Part shown: positions 32,781-44,192 of the stretch, piece after piece
How positions within the stretch are numbered: position 1 is the first letter of the stretch
Layout of the letters: each line of letters opens with the position of its first letter
NCBI GenBank assembly: GCA_949825065.1
Contig: OX463849.1
Location: 40,912,534-40,976,533, forward strand
Source of the DNA: Odontocerum albicorne
Lineage: Eukaryota > Arthropoda > Insecta > Trichoptera > Odontoceridae
Reading direction: 5' to 3'
Length of the DNA stretch: 64,000 nucleotides
Program-made: the position numbers and the translations under genes
Notes under the pieces: model-generated
What the model saw: only the letters and a program-made list of their open reading frames with translations
What the model was told of the DNA's origin: nothing
Databases searched by the model: none

Positions 32781-34240
32781 GCTAAATAATTAGTTGTAAG
32801 AATTGTTATCTAGTTATAAGTAGTATGTAGGTGTTAATTATTTCTAAGAAATCATGTATTAAGATTGTAAAAAATAAAATGACATGTAGGAAAATAAGAT
32901 TGAGTAAGTTCATAAATTATAACATATATGGTAATCAAGATTAGTTAAGTAATAAATTTGTACATACTCGTAGGTATAGCCTTGACAAATATTTGTACAA
33001 TATACCTATTACTTTGTTTAGTAAAAAAAAAAACATCGTATTCTGATATTCTTTATAGGCGAAATTTTTATCATTCCAAAAAAATAGACTTCTGTCATAT
33101 CAATTTACTATTTATTCATTAATTTTAAGGCTACGCTTAAAAAAGTGCTATTTTGAAAAATTGTTTGATCTAAGGTAAGCGTCTGACACATATCTAGCAC
33201 ACAATCATACATACATACAATCACGCTGTTGCCCAGCTGGGGTAGGCAGATATGATAGAGCACCAGAGTTTCATATCTCGACCCACATATTTTGCTTCTT
33301 CCACATCCATACACACCACATCTAAACACCTATATATGTTTAAGTATATATGAGAATTTAAATGCAGAGTTTAAATGTGTCAGCTGAGAGTTTTTATTAT
33401 TTAGGACGAATAAATGAAATTTTCATTAAGGAATAAGACCATTTTATCAGAAGCTTTGTCTAGGAAAAAAATTAAAGGTTTTTTTGCATTATTAAATGTT
33501 TATACTCTTCAGTTTCACATTTACATTAAGAACAAGTAAACTGTGAATCTTGTCTTGTGGATAGTAAAAAAAAAAATATATATATCTTCAACAGAGCGCT
33601 ATGCTTCACACTAAAGAGAGGTCGGATTTTTCCATTATCTCATCGGAAGTCTGATATATAGCGTAGTGATTTCAAGTTGCGTATCATTCATATTTATTTC
33701 TAGTAACTTATGACATTAACTCAAACTTTTTTTAAGTATTTAGCAAAGTTCACCTTTGTGCCTCTCTCTTTGTTTAATTAACCACTTTAAACATAACCGT
33801 TCTTTTTTGTTTTGGTCGGTACTGATGAAGGAGCAAAAGCTTTTAAAGTTCGACATTTGGAAATAACCAGATTTACGAGTCTTCTTCTTCAAAACAAAAC
33901 ATGTGAGATAGAAAACTATAGATTTAACGTTGTACCAGAATCGTGCATTATATTATTTAGCTGAAATCTTATAATTTGTAACAGTATTTCTCAAAATATC
34001 TTGTCTGTTGTGTATTTTGGAATTAACATATTGTATATTTTTTCAACTCTTTGATTTACAAGAATGAATATGTAAATAATCAAGTTTGTTGTGAATTTTC
34101 AGTGGGTTGTTAAAAGTTGTTATTACTGTCAATATTAATTAATATTTTGTTACAAAATAATTGGGGAATTCTGCTATTCAGGTAATATTTTCTCAAATGA
34201 TGGAAGTGTTAAAAAGGATATCGAGTGGCGTGTAGCGATA
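32781..34240. other. intergenic DNA with repeat ends
   Basis: At 33180-33330 CATACATACATACAATCACG, GCTGGGGTAGGCAG and CCACATCCATACACACC resemble the 3' end of the degenerate LINE family seen at 120-240. At about 33820-33870 an ACTGATGAAGGAGCAAAAGC block may be a Penelope-like remnant. No gene is visible. Confidence 0.45.
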
Positions 34241-34244
34241 ATTC

Positions 34245-35010
34245 AGGAAGGGTTTCAGTACCATGGATCATATTCAGGTGCTGCGGGAAATAATAGAACG
34301 GTGTGAGGAATACGAACTCCCTCTGTACCTAGCCTTTGTGGACTACGAAAAGGTATTTGACTCAGTCATAAAAGCTGCCATACTAGAAGCTCTAAAGACA
34401 CAATGCATTGATAGAGCATACATTCAGTTGTTCAATAACATCTCAAAGGATGCAACAGCAAAAATACATCTCCACAAATCCTCGGAAACCTTCCGAATCG
34501 GTAAGGGAGTTGGTCAAGGAGACACTATTTCCCCAAAATTATTCACAGCTACACTTGAATACATATTTAAAAAACTAGAATGGGAAAATAAAGGCATGGT
34601 GATTGATGGAAAATACCTGAGCCATTTGAAATTTGCAGACGATATCGTTATATTCTCACAAAACCCGAATGATCTTCAGCACCAACTGCAAGAATTGGCA
34701 GAGGTCAGCAAGGGAGTTGGTTTAAAAATGAATATTTCAAAAACCAAATATATAAGTGTATCTGGGCCAACTTATTTCCTTTGTAGGCGGCATATCGGAG
34801 GAAATAACACGAAAGACAAAACTAGCGTGGAGCTCATTTGGACGTTTGAACAACATCTTCAAAAGTAATCTCCCAATATCCTTGAAATCAGGAAGCATGG
34901 CAGTATCACATGGCATCAGCGAGCAAAAAACCGAACTATTTGGAGTCAACTTGGGGAGACCTTCATCCAGCAGTGGATCGACCCTGGTTGACAATGATGA
35001 TGATATATAT
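34245..35010 (+). mobile_element. RTE-like LINE reverse transcriptase with internal deletions
   Basis: A frame from about 34247 reads STMDHIQVLREIIERCEEYE, LAFVDYEKVFDSV, GVGQGDTISPKLFTATLEYI, LSHLKFADDIVIFSQN and GLKMNISKTKYIS. A second frame has YLGQLISFVGGISEEITRKT and FGRLNNIFKSNLPISLK. These are the classic motifs of an RTE-type ORF2. The sequence between KTKYIS and YLGQLIS is deleted with a frameshift, and the rest after PISLK is missing. The 3' end has ATGATGATATATATAT, a trinucleotide-like tail. The 5' part is truncated in the fingers. Confidence 0.83.
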
Positions 35011-35129
35011 ATATACACTCGAACCGGATGGTATCAAAATTTGCTAAGATGATATACCAAAATACTATTTTGGTACCAATTTTGTTACATGTAAGTGAAA
35101 CTTGGACGTGGAAAAAGACGAGGGGAGTC

Positions 35130-35530
35130 GAATAATTGCTGTAGAAATGCGTCCATTGAGAAGCGTATATGTGTATGGAGGGGTAGGGAATACCCACGTC
35201 CCTAAATATTGTCAACATGCAGGGTCAACGACCGATGAATCAACCTCTGGATATGTACAAATGTCACATACCAGAACGTCAATACTGTTTACACGCAAAT
35301 AATATTTACATCGCATTCCACGGTAGAAAGAGAACATATCACGCCGTCTCGCCGTTTCGACAATAAATATTCTACCCACTGCATTATCCGCAGCGTCTGC
35401 GACCACCTCAGCACGCGCAGGAGTGAGATCGAGATATACCGCGGACGCATTCACGCACCCCGTTCTGAAATTCTATATATACCTACTTATCGATGAATAA
35501 AGGCCACTTGTTATTATTCACTTGACCATT
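35130..35530. repeat. possible solo LTR-like segment
   Basis: This moderately GC-rich stretch has CTATATATAC (about 35472) followed by AATAAAGGCC (about 35498), spaced as a promoter and poly(A) signal can be in an LTR. A TGTCAACATG start at about 35209 is possible. I could not find matching ends with a short target duplication or a primer-binding site. Confidence 0.22.
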
Positions 35531-35819
35531 CATCGCTGTTTACTATTTATCGATTATTCACTCTCACTTTTTCGCATTCCTGAATCGACGTATTTTATTT
35601 TAAATACAAAACAAATCAAAATCATCACGACGTATCAAATAAAGCATCCCGCTAAATTGATGACCCCGAACGAAAAGGAACACAGAATTCGACTAAAGCG
35701 AATACAGAGATGTCAACAACATCATCATCAGCACGTCCTACTAGGACACACGCTAAAGAGGGAAAATGTATGACAGAATACGGAACGATATGATCGTTCT
35801 GTATTATATTGTATGATTA

Positions 35820-36075
35820 GGGATGAAATTAAAATTAAGGCTTTTGTGTTGAGTAAGTCGAAGAGCACTTAGATATGGTTTGGATATGTGGAACAAATTA
35901 ACGAAGAAAGACTAACAAAACAAATAAACAGTGCAAATGTGAGTGGAATGCATGGTAAAAGAAAACCACGAAAAGTATGATTGGATAAAGAAAATGATAT
36001 TTTGAAGCAGAGAAATCGTAGTTGTGTGAGAAGGTGTATGAATGCAGAAAATGCAAAATATGTTTATTTTGATCT
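35820..36075 (+). mobile_element. degenerate LINE C-terminal fragment
   Basis: Broken frames read WFGYVEQINEERLTKQINSA, NVSGMHGKRKPRKV and LDKENDILKQRN. This is the same family as 1020-1470 (which reads NANVSRRRRKGRPR in that place). Confidence 0.6.
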
Positions 36076-36104
36076 AAATTTTTATATCTTAATTTTCCAA
36101 CAAT

Positions 36105-36370
36105 TAATTTGACGACCTCTATTATCTTGTCGGTAAGACGCTTAATTTCTACCTTGGGATTTCGCGTTCGACTCTTAATGGTCTCCGAAAAAAAAGTAGC
36201 TCCCAATCTGGTAAATTAGTGTGTCTGGTGACAATACTCGTGCGCGCTAGACTTATACGAGTATTGTTACTTCTTCACACGAACTTAGAATTCCGGGTCT
36301 ACTCTCTCCCGGTCACTTCATTGGCAGTTCGGATATGTTGAGAGGCACCATATAAATTAGTGAATAACAA
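36105..36370 (+). repeat. tRNA-derived SINE-like copy, family C
   Basis: CTTGTCGGTAAGACGCTTAA is A-box-like and TTCGCGTTCGACTCTT is B-box-like. The body shares TCTGGTGACAATACTCGTGC with the TCTGGCAACAATAATTGCGC of the copy beside dys, plus GATATGTTGAGAGGC near the end. Confidence 0.55.
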
Positions 36371-37314
36371 TAAATGATTTTCATTTACTATCTCAGAAGG
36401 TTCAAATTCTGCTCTGAGACACTAGATTCACACCCACAGTATTTTTCAAAATATATTATTATGTTTTAAATGTTATTTAATTAGTGTTACAACCTCTCAG
36501 GAGATTTGATGATTTTATGAAGAAAAAACTTCAACCCGACTTGAATCCACAAATGCTCAAAAATATAACAATAAAAAAAAATATATAAACTAGTTTGAGA
36601 ATGATAGACTAAAAATGACTACGCGCTATGTCACGACTTTGACCATAGTTCATTTCACCGATAGATACATGTTATCTTTTTCTGTTACAAATCTGCCAAT
36701 CATTAAATCACGGCTAATGAATATCGAGATTTATTAATGTACCTTATCATTTCAATCAGATTGAAATGTGTTTTATTTTGGTAATATTTCTCGAAAGTAC
36801 TTTCGTATATGATATTATGAATGTATTATACTTTGTGGATGATACCGTGTATACACACATGTTTTGTATGGTTGTCAAAATTTGACAGTCGAAGTTTTCC
36901 TCTTACAGCTCATCAACTAGTTTTTAGGTCAACTTTCATTAATACTTTGAGTATATTCTATATCGATTAATATCAGTAAAACAAATGCGATCACTTACAG
37001 TGGTGATTTATGCATGTAAATAGATTTTTTCACTGCTGATTTCTTATACAAATTAGTATCTTTTAAAATATGTAAGAAGCCTTTTCATTATTTTAATTAT
37101 ATCTGAATTGGGACACTTTTGATTTTAGCCTAAATAATCGATCCTTTCGGGGATAGAACCACTTGGGCAGGTACAATGCCACTCGCGCACTCTCACTGAC
37201 CCTTAAGGCTATACTAACGCTGCTTCTCAAGTAACACACATTATTTTAAGAAATTGTATTTGAAGGTGTGTCAGGATTGAATGAAGTGGAAATCAGTTAT
37301 TTCTGCCTACCTCA
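36371..37314. other. intergenic DNA, nothing recognised
   Basis: AT-rich; no gene or element end could be supported. At 37130-37200 a patch with GGGATAGAACCACTTGGGC may be a decayed tRNA-like SINE on the minus strand. Confidence 0.4.
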
Positions 37315-37334
37315 TTAACCCTGAGAGATCGGCG

Positions 37335-37350
37335 CACTGCTATAGCAGTG
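37335..37350. repeat. perfect 16-bp palindrome near element end
   Basis: CACTGCTATAGCAGTG is fully self-complementary with no loop, 17 bp inside the left terminus of the MITE. Confidence 0.9.
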
Positions 37351-37364
37351 GAAGAAATTTGTTC

Positions 37365-37411
37365 TACCCTTGTATTCTAAATGAATATCATTCATTTAGA
37401 ATACAAGGGTA
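37365..37411. repeat. perfect 22-bp inverted repeat with 3-bp loop
   Basis: The left arm begins TACCCTTGTATTCTAAATG and the right arm ends CATTTAGAATACAAGGGTA, separated by ATC at 37387-37389. All 22 pairs are complementary, with no mismatch. Confidence 0.92.
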
Positions 37412-37564
37412 CATATTCTAAAATATATTTATGTTGCAAAAATATATTTTTTTTGTTTTTTTCGTTGTTTAAAATAAATATTTATCACGAACGTCCGAAT
37501 CGTAAATATATCTCAGCACTAGATAGACAATTATATTTTTTTCTCGTAGCACTCTCAGGGTCAA

Positions 37565-38028
37565 AGACGTAACGTAATGGGGATGACGAATATTATTATA
37601 AAGGTACTTTAGCTTTTTTTGTCTTGATGTCAATAAATTATAAAATATTGAATGAAATTAAGCTAAAGCGTTCCATTCGGAACAGAGTACAGCGTAATAC
37701 AATAGGGATAGAACAATAAACATCCCCTTTTGGTTTTACAATATTAAGTGCGCCCCTACCCCTGGGCATAGGAGGGGGGGGGGAGCTCACAGTTCGGTCA
37801 TGATCGTCACGGGTTGCGGCCAATACAACAAATTACCCGAGGAGTCAATCACTACTTTACCGAACAATGGGGAACTTTTCACCCCACAAATGAGACTGTA
37901 AATGTACTCTAATGTGTACTGTGACGACCTCTAAATGCTGAAATTATTCCATCTGATGAACGCCTCAAGATGGGAGATGACAAAAAAAATCTGTTGGGCT
38001 ACATCCATAAGGTTTATAGATTACAGTG
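37565..38028. other. intergenic DNA with a G-run patch
   Basis: A patch at 37735-37815 (AGGAGGGGGGGGGAGCTC) contains a 9-G run and is more GC-rich than its neighbours. It is not recognised. Confidence 0.4.
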
Positions 38029-38029
38029 A

Positions 38030-38110
38030 GGTGCATGGCGGTGCGGTAACGCACTGAATTTCCATACGGAAGGTCGTCGGTTCGAAACCCGCGCTGCGCG
38101 ACTCTCCTCG
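38030..38110 (+). repeat. tRNA-like SINE head, family B
   Basis: GCATGGCGGTGCGGTAACGC is an A-box-like start, and CGGTTCGAAACCCG (about 38080-38093) is a strong B box. The copy at 51120 shares the same order, and both lack a complete acceptor stem, so this is a SINE and not a tRNA gene. Confidence 0.6.
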
Positions 38111-39000
38111 AATGTCACAGGTATTTTTTAACGTTAACATTCTTAATATACTCTTATTTACAATACAACATTATTAGTAGACTTATAGAATACTTGTTTC
38201 TACAAGTCCACCGTAAACTATGGATACTAAAAGTGTACACATTTCTAATTTAGAGTTCCAAATATACTAATTAAACAAAACAGTTTTAATACTCGTGTAT
38301 ATATTACTTTATATTTTTTTAATTATGTGTATATAATTTAGAAATTAAAATAGAAAGCACACTTGAGGTGGCTGAATCACGATGTAGAGCTTACTAAATA
38401 ATTTATGTATCTACGTATAAAGGCACCTTTGTATACCTCTTAAATGGGTACCAACTGATTATTTCTAAATTAAGATATTTTAGAATAAATAGCATTTGTA
38501 ATGAAATATTTATTGTTAGACCGAATGCTGTTGAAATTGATACTTTGAAACTGGTTTCAGCGCGCAGAAATAATTAGATCATAATTGTGAATCATTCAGT
38601 TTGTCGTAAAGTCACTTTAATGGAAATAGAGAGAACGTATTCGTTCATTAAGTAAGTGTAGTGGAATGGCAATACGAACAGAAATATATTTAATCTGGAT
38701 GTAGTAAATAATGATTTGGTCATTCATAATTGGTTTAAGCTCTGGGATACTCGCACGCAATCATGAGTCATAAAAGGTTTAAGATCAGAGGTTCTTGAAT
38801 TTTCACCTTAACAAATCCTTCGATAAGTGATATCTTTCAACGAAGTTGATATCTTGACATCCCGGCTACAATTGAGTTGATCTATATTCAATTTCATGTG
38901 GAATTGATTCATGTGCTTGGCACACACTTGTGAGACACTGATGGCATAGCATAGGAAGAAAATAAATATTCTTTAGATGCGATATTGAATAGAGCTCTTA
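38111..39000. other. intergenic DNA
   Basis: No supported feature apart from AT-rich sequence. Confidence 0.4.
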
Positions 39001-39049
39001 CTAGCTTCGATGCTCAATGGACCAATAAGGAGAAATACAATAGCTTTGA

Positions 39050-39660
39050 AAAAAAATTATTTAAAGAAATCACAATTCAAGACAATTTAAAGCTTCGACT
39101 GATTAATCTTTAAAAATGTAACAATCGATCTCTAAGTGGAAAAGTTCCATATAGAAAGAATAAACGCAAAATTCATTGGACGTAGTAAAGATATGGCTTT
39201 AAGTAAATCAAATCTGTCCCGCAAAGGATAACCAAAAATGCATGTTCTATAGTTTCATCATGCAGACCACACGTAGAATCTTTTTAATACCTATTTTGTA
39301 AAGGTGAATAGCCACCACGCAGTGGCCTGTCCGCAAATGACACATGATAGACACACCCATCTTGTTCATTTTTATTGTATTAAACCATAGTTTCAAAGGG
39401 ATAGATTTTTGGATTGATTTATATCTAGAGCCCTTATTTATACCAGTTATTTCCCAATTCATCGCTCATGGTGACAAGTATCATGTTTAATTTTATTTCA
39501 AGATCAGTTATTGGCTGGGTAAAATCAGATAGTAGATAACCAGAAGAACATGCTTTCTTTATCATGGAATCAACACATTCATTACCAGTGATACCAATAT
39601 CTAAAGGAAACCAAGCTATAAAAACATATATATTTTTTGACATCAATTGGAATAATTTAG
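39050..39660 (-). mobile_element. LINE RNase H domain and C-terminus (I/R1/jockey-type), dead
   Basis: The minus strand reads IYVFIAWFPLDIGITGNECV and DSMIKKA, the conserved W-P-H-GI-GNE-AD-AK signature of the RNase H domain in some LINE clades. It continues to CHLRTGHCVVAIHLYKIGI and a CxCGLHDETIEHAFF ending, with frameshifts between. The same ending is found on the + strand at 42890-43130. Confidence 0.68.
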
Positions 39661-39869
39661 TTTATTTGATTATTTTGTATAAATACACACATTTGTATAA
39701 ATAAGTATATAACATTCCTTTCAGAGTTCGCTTATTTATTTGTTTTAAAAAATATTTATTAATTATATTATTTATGGTTAAGACATTAACTTGCACCCTA
39801 TTATCTCGCCGAAAATTTTCAACGTCTTTCCAATCATGGATTAGCGCTACGCTCAAACAGAGATTGTTT

Positions 39870-40024
39870 ATTGACCTTTCCAGTTCACTGCTCCTCTTTC
39901 TTTACGTCGTCCTTTACTGTCCATGCAGTGAGACTCTGGAATCAGTTACAAACCATTATAAGACTCGCTCCATCTTTGGCATGCTTTAAAAAGCGACTGA
40001 AAAAACTCTTAATTTCTGGTCAGT
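39870..40024 (+). mobile_element. LINE ORF2 extreme C-terminus
   Basis: A + strand frame reads SSFTVHAVRLWNQLQTIIRL, APSLACFKKRLKKLLISGQ and a stop. The R-WN-LP…FK-K-LK ending is standard in many non-LTR retrotransposons. Nothing else of that element is seen. Confidence 0.6.
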
Positions 40025-40900
40025 AAAATAACGTGTTTCATTCCAGATTTTTCTTTTCCTTTCGTCTCAAAAAGTAGGCAAATCATGTCTTCGCATCGCA
40101 TCACAACCGGTTACGTCATTCAAGTGGGTACATAATATTTATGCCAAATAATGACGGTAATTTCTTCTAATCAACTAGAAAGATGATACTGAAAAACTTT
40201 ATGCAAAAAACCAGTCAGGGAGCCTTTTTTGAGGTACACCGAAAACCAGACCAGACCACCCTAAAGTTGTAAAGTTTTCAACCGAATAAGCCACGGTTAA
40301 GTCATCAAATGACAATTATAAAACTAGATAAATTTTCTCGAACCCCCGATTTAGAAACATAATCAAAGGTTTTATGGATAACGAATATTAATAACTACTA
40401 AAAATGCAAGTGCATTTTTAATAACACAGTAAAATAAATCAAAGAAGGATAAAAAGTGTTCAATTTACGATTACATAATTTATATTCTTGATATGTTCTT
40501 CTTGTTTTTTGCCGTTCACCCATCGAGTGTGTTTTCAGGCATATACATATTAATAAATTATTTTCATGCTTAGTCTAAATTCATGTGAATTAGATATTAA
40601 ATACATGTACATTAAGGGATTGCATAAAAATAAAAGTATAATTCTAATAAATGCAAAAACAAATTTAAGCACAATACAATAATTCATTTAAATATATTTT
40701 CTTATAGAAAAAATATTGCTTTAAATTTGGATTGTATAATTTTAGAAAATTTATCATAAGTTATAAAACATGCTAAGATAGTCGAAATATTGATGAGCTG
40801 TAGAATATCATAATTGGAAAATAAAAATTGAGATCGAGTCGCGTGAATTTTAGTTGGAAAAAATGTGATGCAAAGTCTTCTCTTTCAAACCATACACGCA
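40025..40900. other. AT-rich intergenic DNA with SINE-A tail fragment
   Basis: At 40125-40195 TATGCCAAATAATGACGGTA and CTTCTAATCAACTAGAAAG resemble the distal part of SINE family A. The rest is unassigned. Confidence 0.4.
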
Positions 40901-40908
40901 TTAATAAG

Positions 40909-41312
40909 CAGCGGCGGCTGGTCCCGAGGTACGCTGGTACGCTGAGCACCAACGCACCTGGAGACGCTGAGCGAATATGAAATATCGCTCTCTCACGATT
41001 TACTGTATGTCTTTGTCTGCCATATATGAATTTGCGTTTCCGTCCAGTGCGTGTTGGAGATCGCTCCGGTAGTATTGGCAAACTTAGCCGGTCAGTTTGA
41101 AAGGAATATTTTTTTAAATTTTACTTTTTTTTTTAATTTACCGTTAAATAAAAATACTCATACTATTTGTCAGTATTTTTATACATACTCGTTTTTAATC
41201 TATACAAATATTTAACATTTTTGGAAGTCATGTTTGCGAATATATAATTTAATTATCGCGATTTATTTATCCGGTTCAGCGCACCAATGCACATCCAGAT
41301 TAGCCACCGCTG
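40909..41312. mobile_element. hAT-type non-autonomous element with 8-bp duplication
   Basis: The left terminus CAGCGGCGGCTGGTCCCGAG and right terminus (read inward) CAGCGGTGGCTAATCTGGAT are related over about 40 bp. TTAATAAG (40901-40908) and TTGATAAG (41313-41320) form an 8-bp target duplication with one mismatch. CAGNGG termini and 8-bp duplications define the hAT superfamily. The 404-bp length and the lack of any transposase frame indicate a MITE. Confidence 0.78.
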
Positions 41313-41320
41313 TTGATAAG

Positions 41321-42340
41321 TATTCAAAACATTAATAAAGGATACGTGAAATTTAGTACAACAGTGACCAAGATGCATTCGGATGAAGATATCGAAAATG
41401 GGTTGATTCTTTTTAGTTACTTTTATCATAATTCTTGGTGGAAGTGAAAGCAGGCAGTTCAAAAACATCCCCGTTTAATATTTTACACAACCGAATGAAG
41501 AACTAAAAACAAACAAATTTGAATTGTTTTTAACTGTTTCGTATACTGTTTTTATTTAAATTGACGACAAAGCATCACATACAGTTTTAAAAAAGATCGA
41601 AAGAAAATTAGGTAGAGGCGATATTTTTCTTCGTTGAATTGTGGTTTTTGTGTAGAATTGAAGGGGACGTAGGCTTTGTCAATAATTGTGATAAAGACAA
41701 AAATATCAATGAGTGTGATGGTGGTGATTACTAGTATCGACTGTGTAGTTTGCTACTCAGAAACAAAGCGTTAAATAGAGCCGATCAGTATTTTATTTAA
41801 CAAATAAAATATCTGTAGGTTCTACTTCCGTACAGAAAATTAGTAATCCCGGATATTTGAGAACCCCGGACATAATGGGGATTCCGGATAATCCGGACCA
41901 AGTTTCGATATATGACAAGTCTACTTTTAATAAATGATTGAATATTGTAATAACATTTTCATTTAAATTTTGAAATTGTCTCATACTCCTTGAATCAGTT
42001 GATATGAAAATATATTTGAAAATAATTTTTTTTTTATTCATTTTTGCCCATTAATTACGTCCACTTTAATGGATGTGCCTGATAGAAATAGGCATATAAA
42101 GTAAAAAGTCACCGAGAGCTATTTTTGAATACTGACTTTATAATTTTAAGCTTTTGATCTCGAGAATGAAATGTGATTCAAAATAAATAAAAATTGAGAA
42201 TTCATAATTTTTCAGGAATATGAAATTTGTCGATGAGAAGGTTTGTGTACTCGTATATGTATATAAAATACTATAGAATACAAAACGTGGCAGTAAACAC
42301 AAATTCATGAAACACGAGCTCATACTCGACCCCTCCAAAA
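41321..42340. other. intergenic DNA
   Basis: A patch at 41835-41905 repeats CCGGATA, GGAACCCCGGACA-like and CCGGATAATCCGGACC words and includes a CCGGATAATCCGG palindrome (41883-41895). No gene is visible. Confidence 0.4.
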
Positions 42341-42344
42341 TCGT

Positions 42345-42500
42345 CGAGGATCGAGAATGAGCAGTGAGGTCGAGAATGAACAATGAGGTCGAGAATGAAC
42401 AGTGAGGTCGAGAATGAGCAGTGAGGTCGAGAATGAACAGTGAGGTCGGGAATGAACAGTGAGGACGAGTATGAGCAGTGAGGTCGAGAATGAGCAATGA
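42345..42500. repeat. 19-bp minisatellite, about 8 units
   Basis: The unit CAGTGAGGTCGAGAATGAA is repeated with GAGCAG/GAACAG/GAACAA variants. On the minus strand it reads as repeated TAHSRPHCSF-like peptide, an artefact of the repeat. Confidence 0.9.
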
Positions 42501-42609
42501 AATAGTGATATTTTGGTTAGTTAAATAAACGTTTAAAAAAATCTTAACACAGACTAATAATTTTTAATAAGTTTACAATTAACTATATGTCATTAATTCA
42601 TTCTTATGG

Positions 42610-42845
42610 TATCCCTCACGATATCCGAAGAGCGTGGCTGAGAGACAATATTGTATTTAGTTTCAGTAATCGAGCCATTGGATAAGGAACCATTGGAGTA
42701 AGTAAATAATCCTCGGTTCGTCATCGTATGTATTGGAAATACTACCACATGCATACAGGCAACAATACTCACACATGTCTAGTGCTAGCGAGCATTGTTA
42801 CCAGACGAACCTGCCTTTTTTCCTTTTTTTATGGGTACTACACGC
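42610..42845 (-). repeat. dispersed repeat, family D copy 2
   Basis: AATCGAGCCATTGGATAAGG, CATCGTATGTATTGGAAATA, CTACCACATGCATACAGG and ATGGGTACTACACG align with copy 1 at 30690-30910. Confidence 0.5.
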
Positions 42846-42889
42846 AATAAGATATTACGATGATAGTAATCGAAAATACTTGATAAGAA

Positions 42890-43135
42890 ATTTCGTAAAT
42901 TGTGGAGAACCCCATCTGCGAGTGTGGTCTGGATGATGAAACTATAGAGAATGTATTTTTTATGTTGTCTTTTGCGAGACAGATTTCATTTACTAAATAA
43001 AAACCATATCTTTACCGTGTCCAATGATTGTTGCGTTTCTCCTTTCTTCATGGAACTTTTTCAATAATACTTGTAGATCGATTGTTAAATTTTTGAAACA
43101 TAATTGGTTGAAACTTGACATTGTCTAGAATTGTA
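42890..43135 (+). mobile_element. LINE C-terminus, same family as 39050-39660
   Basis: The + strand reads NPICECGLDDETIENVFF, and the following untranslated text (AGACAGATTTCATTTACTAA, ACCGTGTCCAATGATT, TAGATCGATTGTTAAAT) matches the minus strand of 39050-39235. It is a short, truncated copy. Confidence 0.62.
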
Positions 43136-43690
43136 ATTTTTTAAAATTATTTTTATTATATTGACTAATATAATTGCATAGTGATTTAAATGTGGTGGCA
43201 CAAATCATCTTAGTTTGGGTGGATTGCCAATTACAAAAAAAAATATTTCGTAATTTTTTTTAACAAACTACTTAATTATTATTTTTTAGTTCATTTACCG
43301 GTTTCGGACGACGACCGTTTTCAGAAAGTTTTGTATAAGATTAAAATCTTTCTAAAAATGCTCGTTGAATGATTACGATAAATGAATTAAACTTCAGTGG
43401 AATCAAATTAAATACACTTTTGACTCTCTTATGTGCGTGATGGAGTTCCATAGAGAATTGTCAATCGTAAAATCATGAATAATAATTAACGATTAATTGC
43501 ATATGTAGTAAATCGTTATTTCTATAACCATTATATATTTTTACATTTCTCCTCCGTTTAAAAAATTAATGGTAATTTCATATGTGATTATGGTTGAGTA
43601 AATTAGAATTCTCTATAACAGAGGCGCAGCGTTTATATTTAATGAAATATTGCTTTTGATGGTAACAGTACGTATTCATTCTTTTCATCT
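43136..43690. other. intergenic DNA
   Basis: At 43296-43330 ACCGGTTTCGGACGACGACC with TTTCAG may be part of a Penelope-like end; the evidence is weak. Nothing else is visible. Confidence 0.35.
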
Positions 43691-43692
43691 AC

Positions 43693-43815
43693 AGCATGGG
43701 TCGGCAACCTTTTGTTGTAAGAGGGCCAAATATTTTATGTGGGGATTAGTGCGGGCCGCACTTGGGCCATATGTCATTACAGTATATCAGGTCTGTAAAT
43801 ATGAAACCGTAATTT
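43693..43815. mobile_element. hAT (SPIN-like) element end, truncated
   Basis: CAGCATGGGTCGGCAACCTT, AGAGGGCCAAATATTTT and GTGCGGGCCGCAC are words typical of hAT elements whose ends read CAG-GGT-GGCAACCTTTT and carry GCGGGCCGCA. The other end is not found; the mariner fragment follows. Confidence 0.5.
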
Positions 43816-43959
43816 GCTCATATATGGCTCTAGTTGTCAATGTAGTGACTGTCAAACCGCGTCATTGGCGCTTTTTTCTTCTGTTTACATTTGTCAAAGA
43901 TTTTTAACTCACAACAATACAAGTTTAATACAACTACATATGTTTTCATAGCGTTGAAC

Positions 43960-44190
43960 ATGTCTGTTTTTGTGCCTGAAAACTACGATTTGCGGACAGC
44001 ATTGATTTTATGTTACCATTTGAAGAAAACTGGTAAATCACAGTGATTTGAGTGGTTTAAAAAATTCAAAAGGGGCGATTTTGACGTGAAAAACGAAGAA
44101 TGTGGAAGACCACCGAGAAAATTTGAATACGTTGAATTGCAAGTATTGTTGGATGAGGATGACGCTCAAACGCAACAACTCGCGGATCAG
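43960..44190 (+). pseudogene. mariner transposase N-terminus, broken
   Basis: From ATG at 43960 the frame reads MSVFVPENYDLRTALILCYH, then a stop (TGA, 44045-44047) and FEWFKKFKRGDFDVKNEECG, RPPRKFEYVELQVLLDEDDA and QTQQLADQ. This is the paired-like helix-turn-helix region of a mariner transposase (W-F-KFK-GDFD-K, then RP-K-E…LLDED-QTQ). It stops at 44190-44192, and the DDD catalytic domain is absent. The upstream 140 bp may be its 5' untranslated end. It is a dead fragment of a family different from the element at 58870-59650. Confidence 0.75.
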
Positions 44191-44192
44191 TA

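Larger units (their letters stand above)
37315..37564. mobile_element. TTAA-type MITE (family 4) with CCCTGAGAG termini
   Basis: The left end is TTAACCCTGAGAGATCGGCG; the right end is GTAGCACTCTCAGGGTCAA. CCCTGAGAG is inverted at both ends; the right TTAA has become TCAA. The TTAA plus CCCT terminus suggests a piggyBac-type element. Inside the left half are two perfect palindromes, at 37335-37350 and 37365-37411. Confidence 0.7.

Noticed and set aside
35898..36206. 102-codon minus-strand frame
   Set aside because: It overlaps a LINE remnant and a SINE on the opposite strand and has no recognisable motif.
38030..38110. Possible tRNA gene
   Set aside because: Good A- and B-box-like words are present, but acceptor and anticodon stems do not pair, and related copies at 51120 and 11690 show it is a SINE head.
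42138..42497. Minus-strand 119-codon frame with repeated peptides
   Set aside because: It is the translation of the 19-bp minisatellite and adjacent AT-rich DNA.
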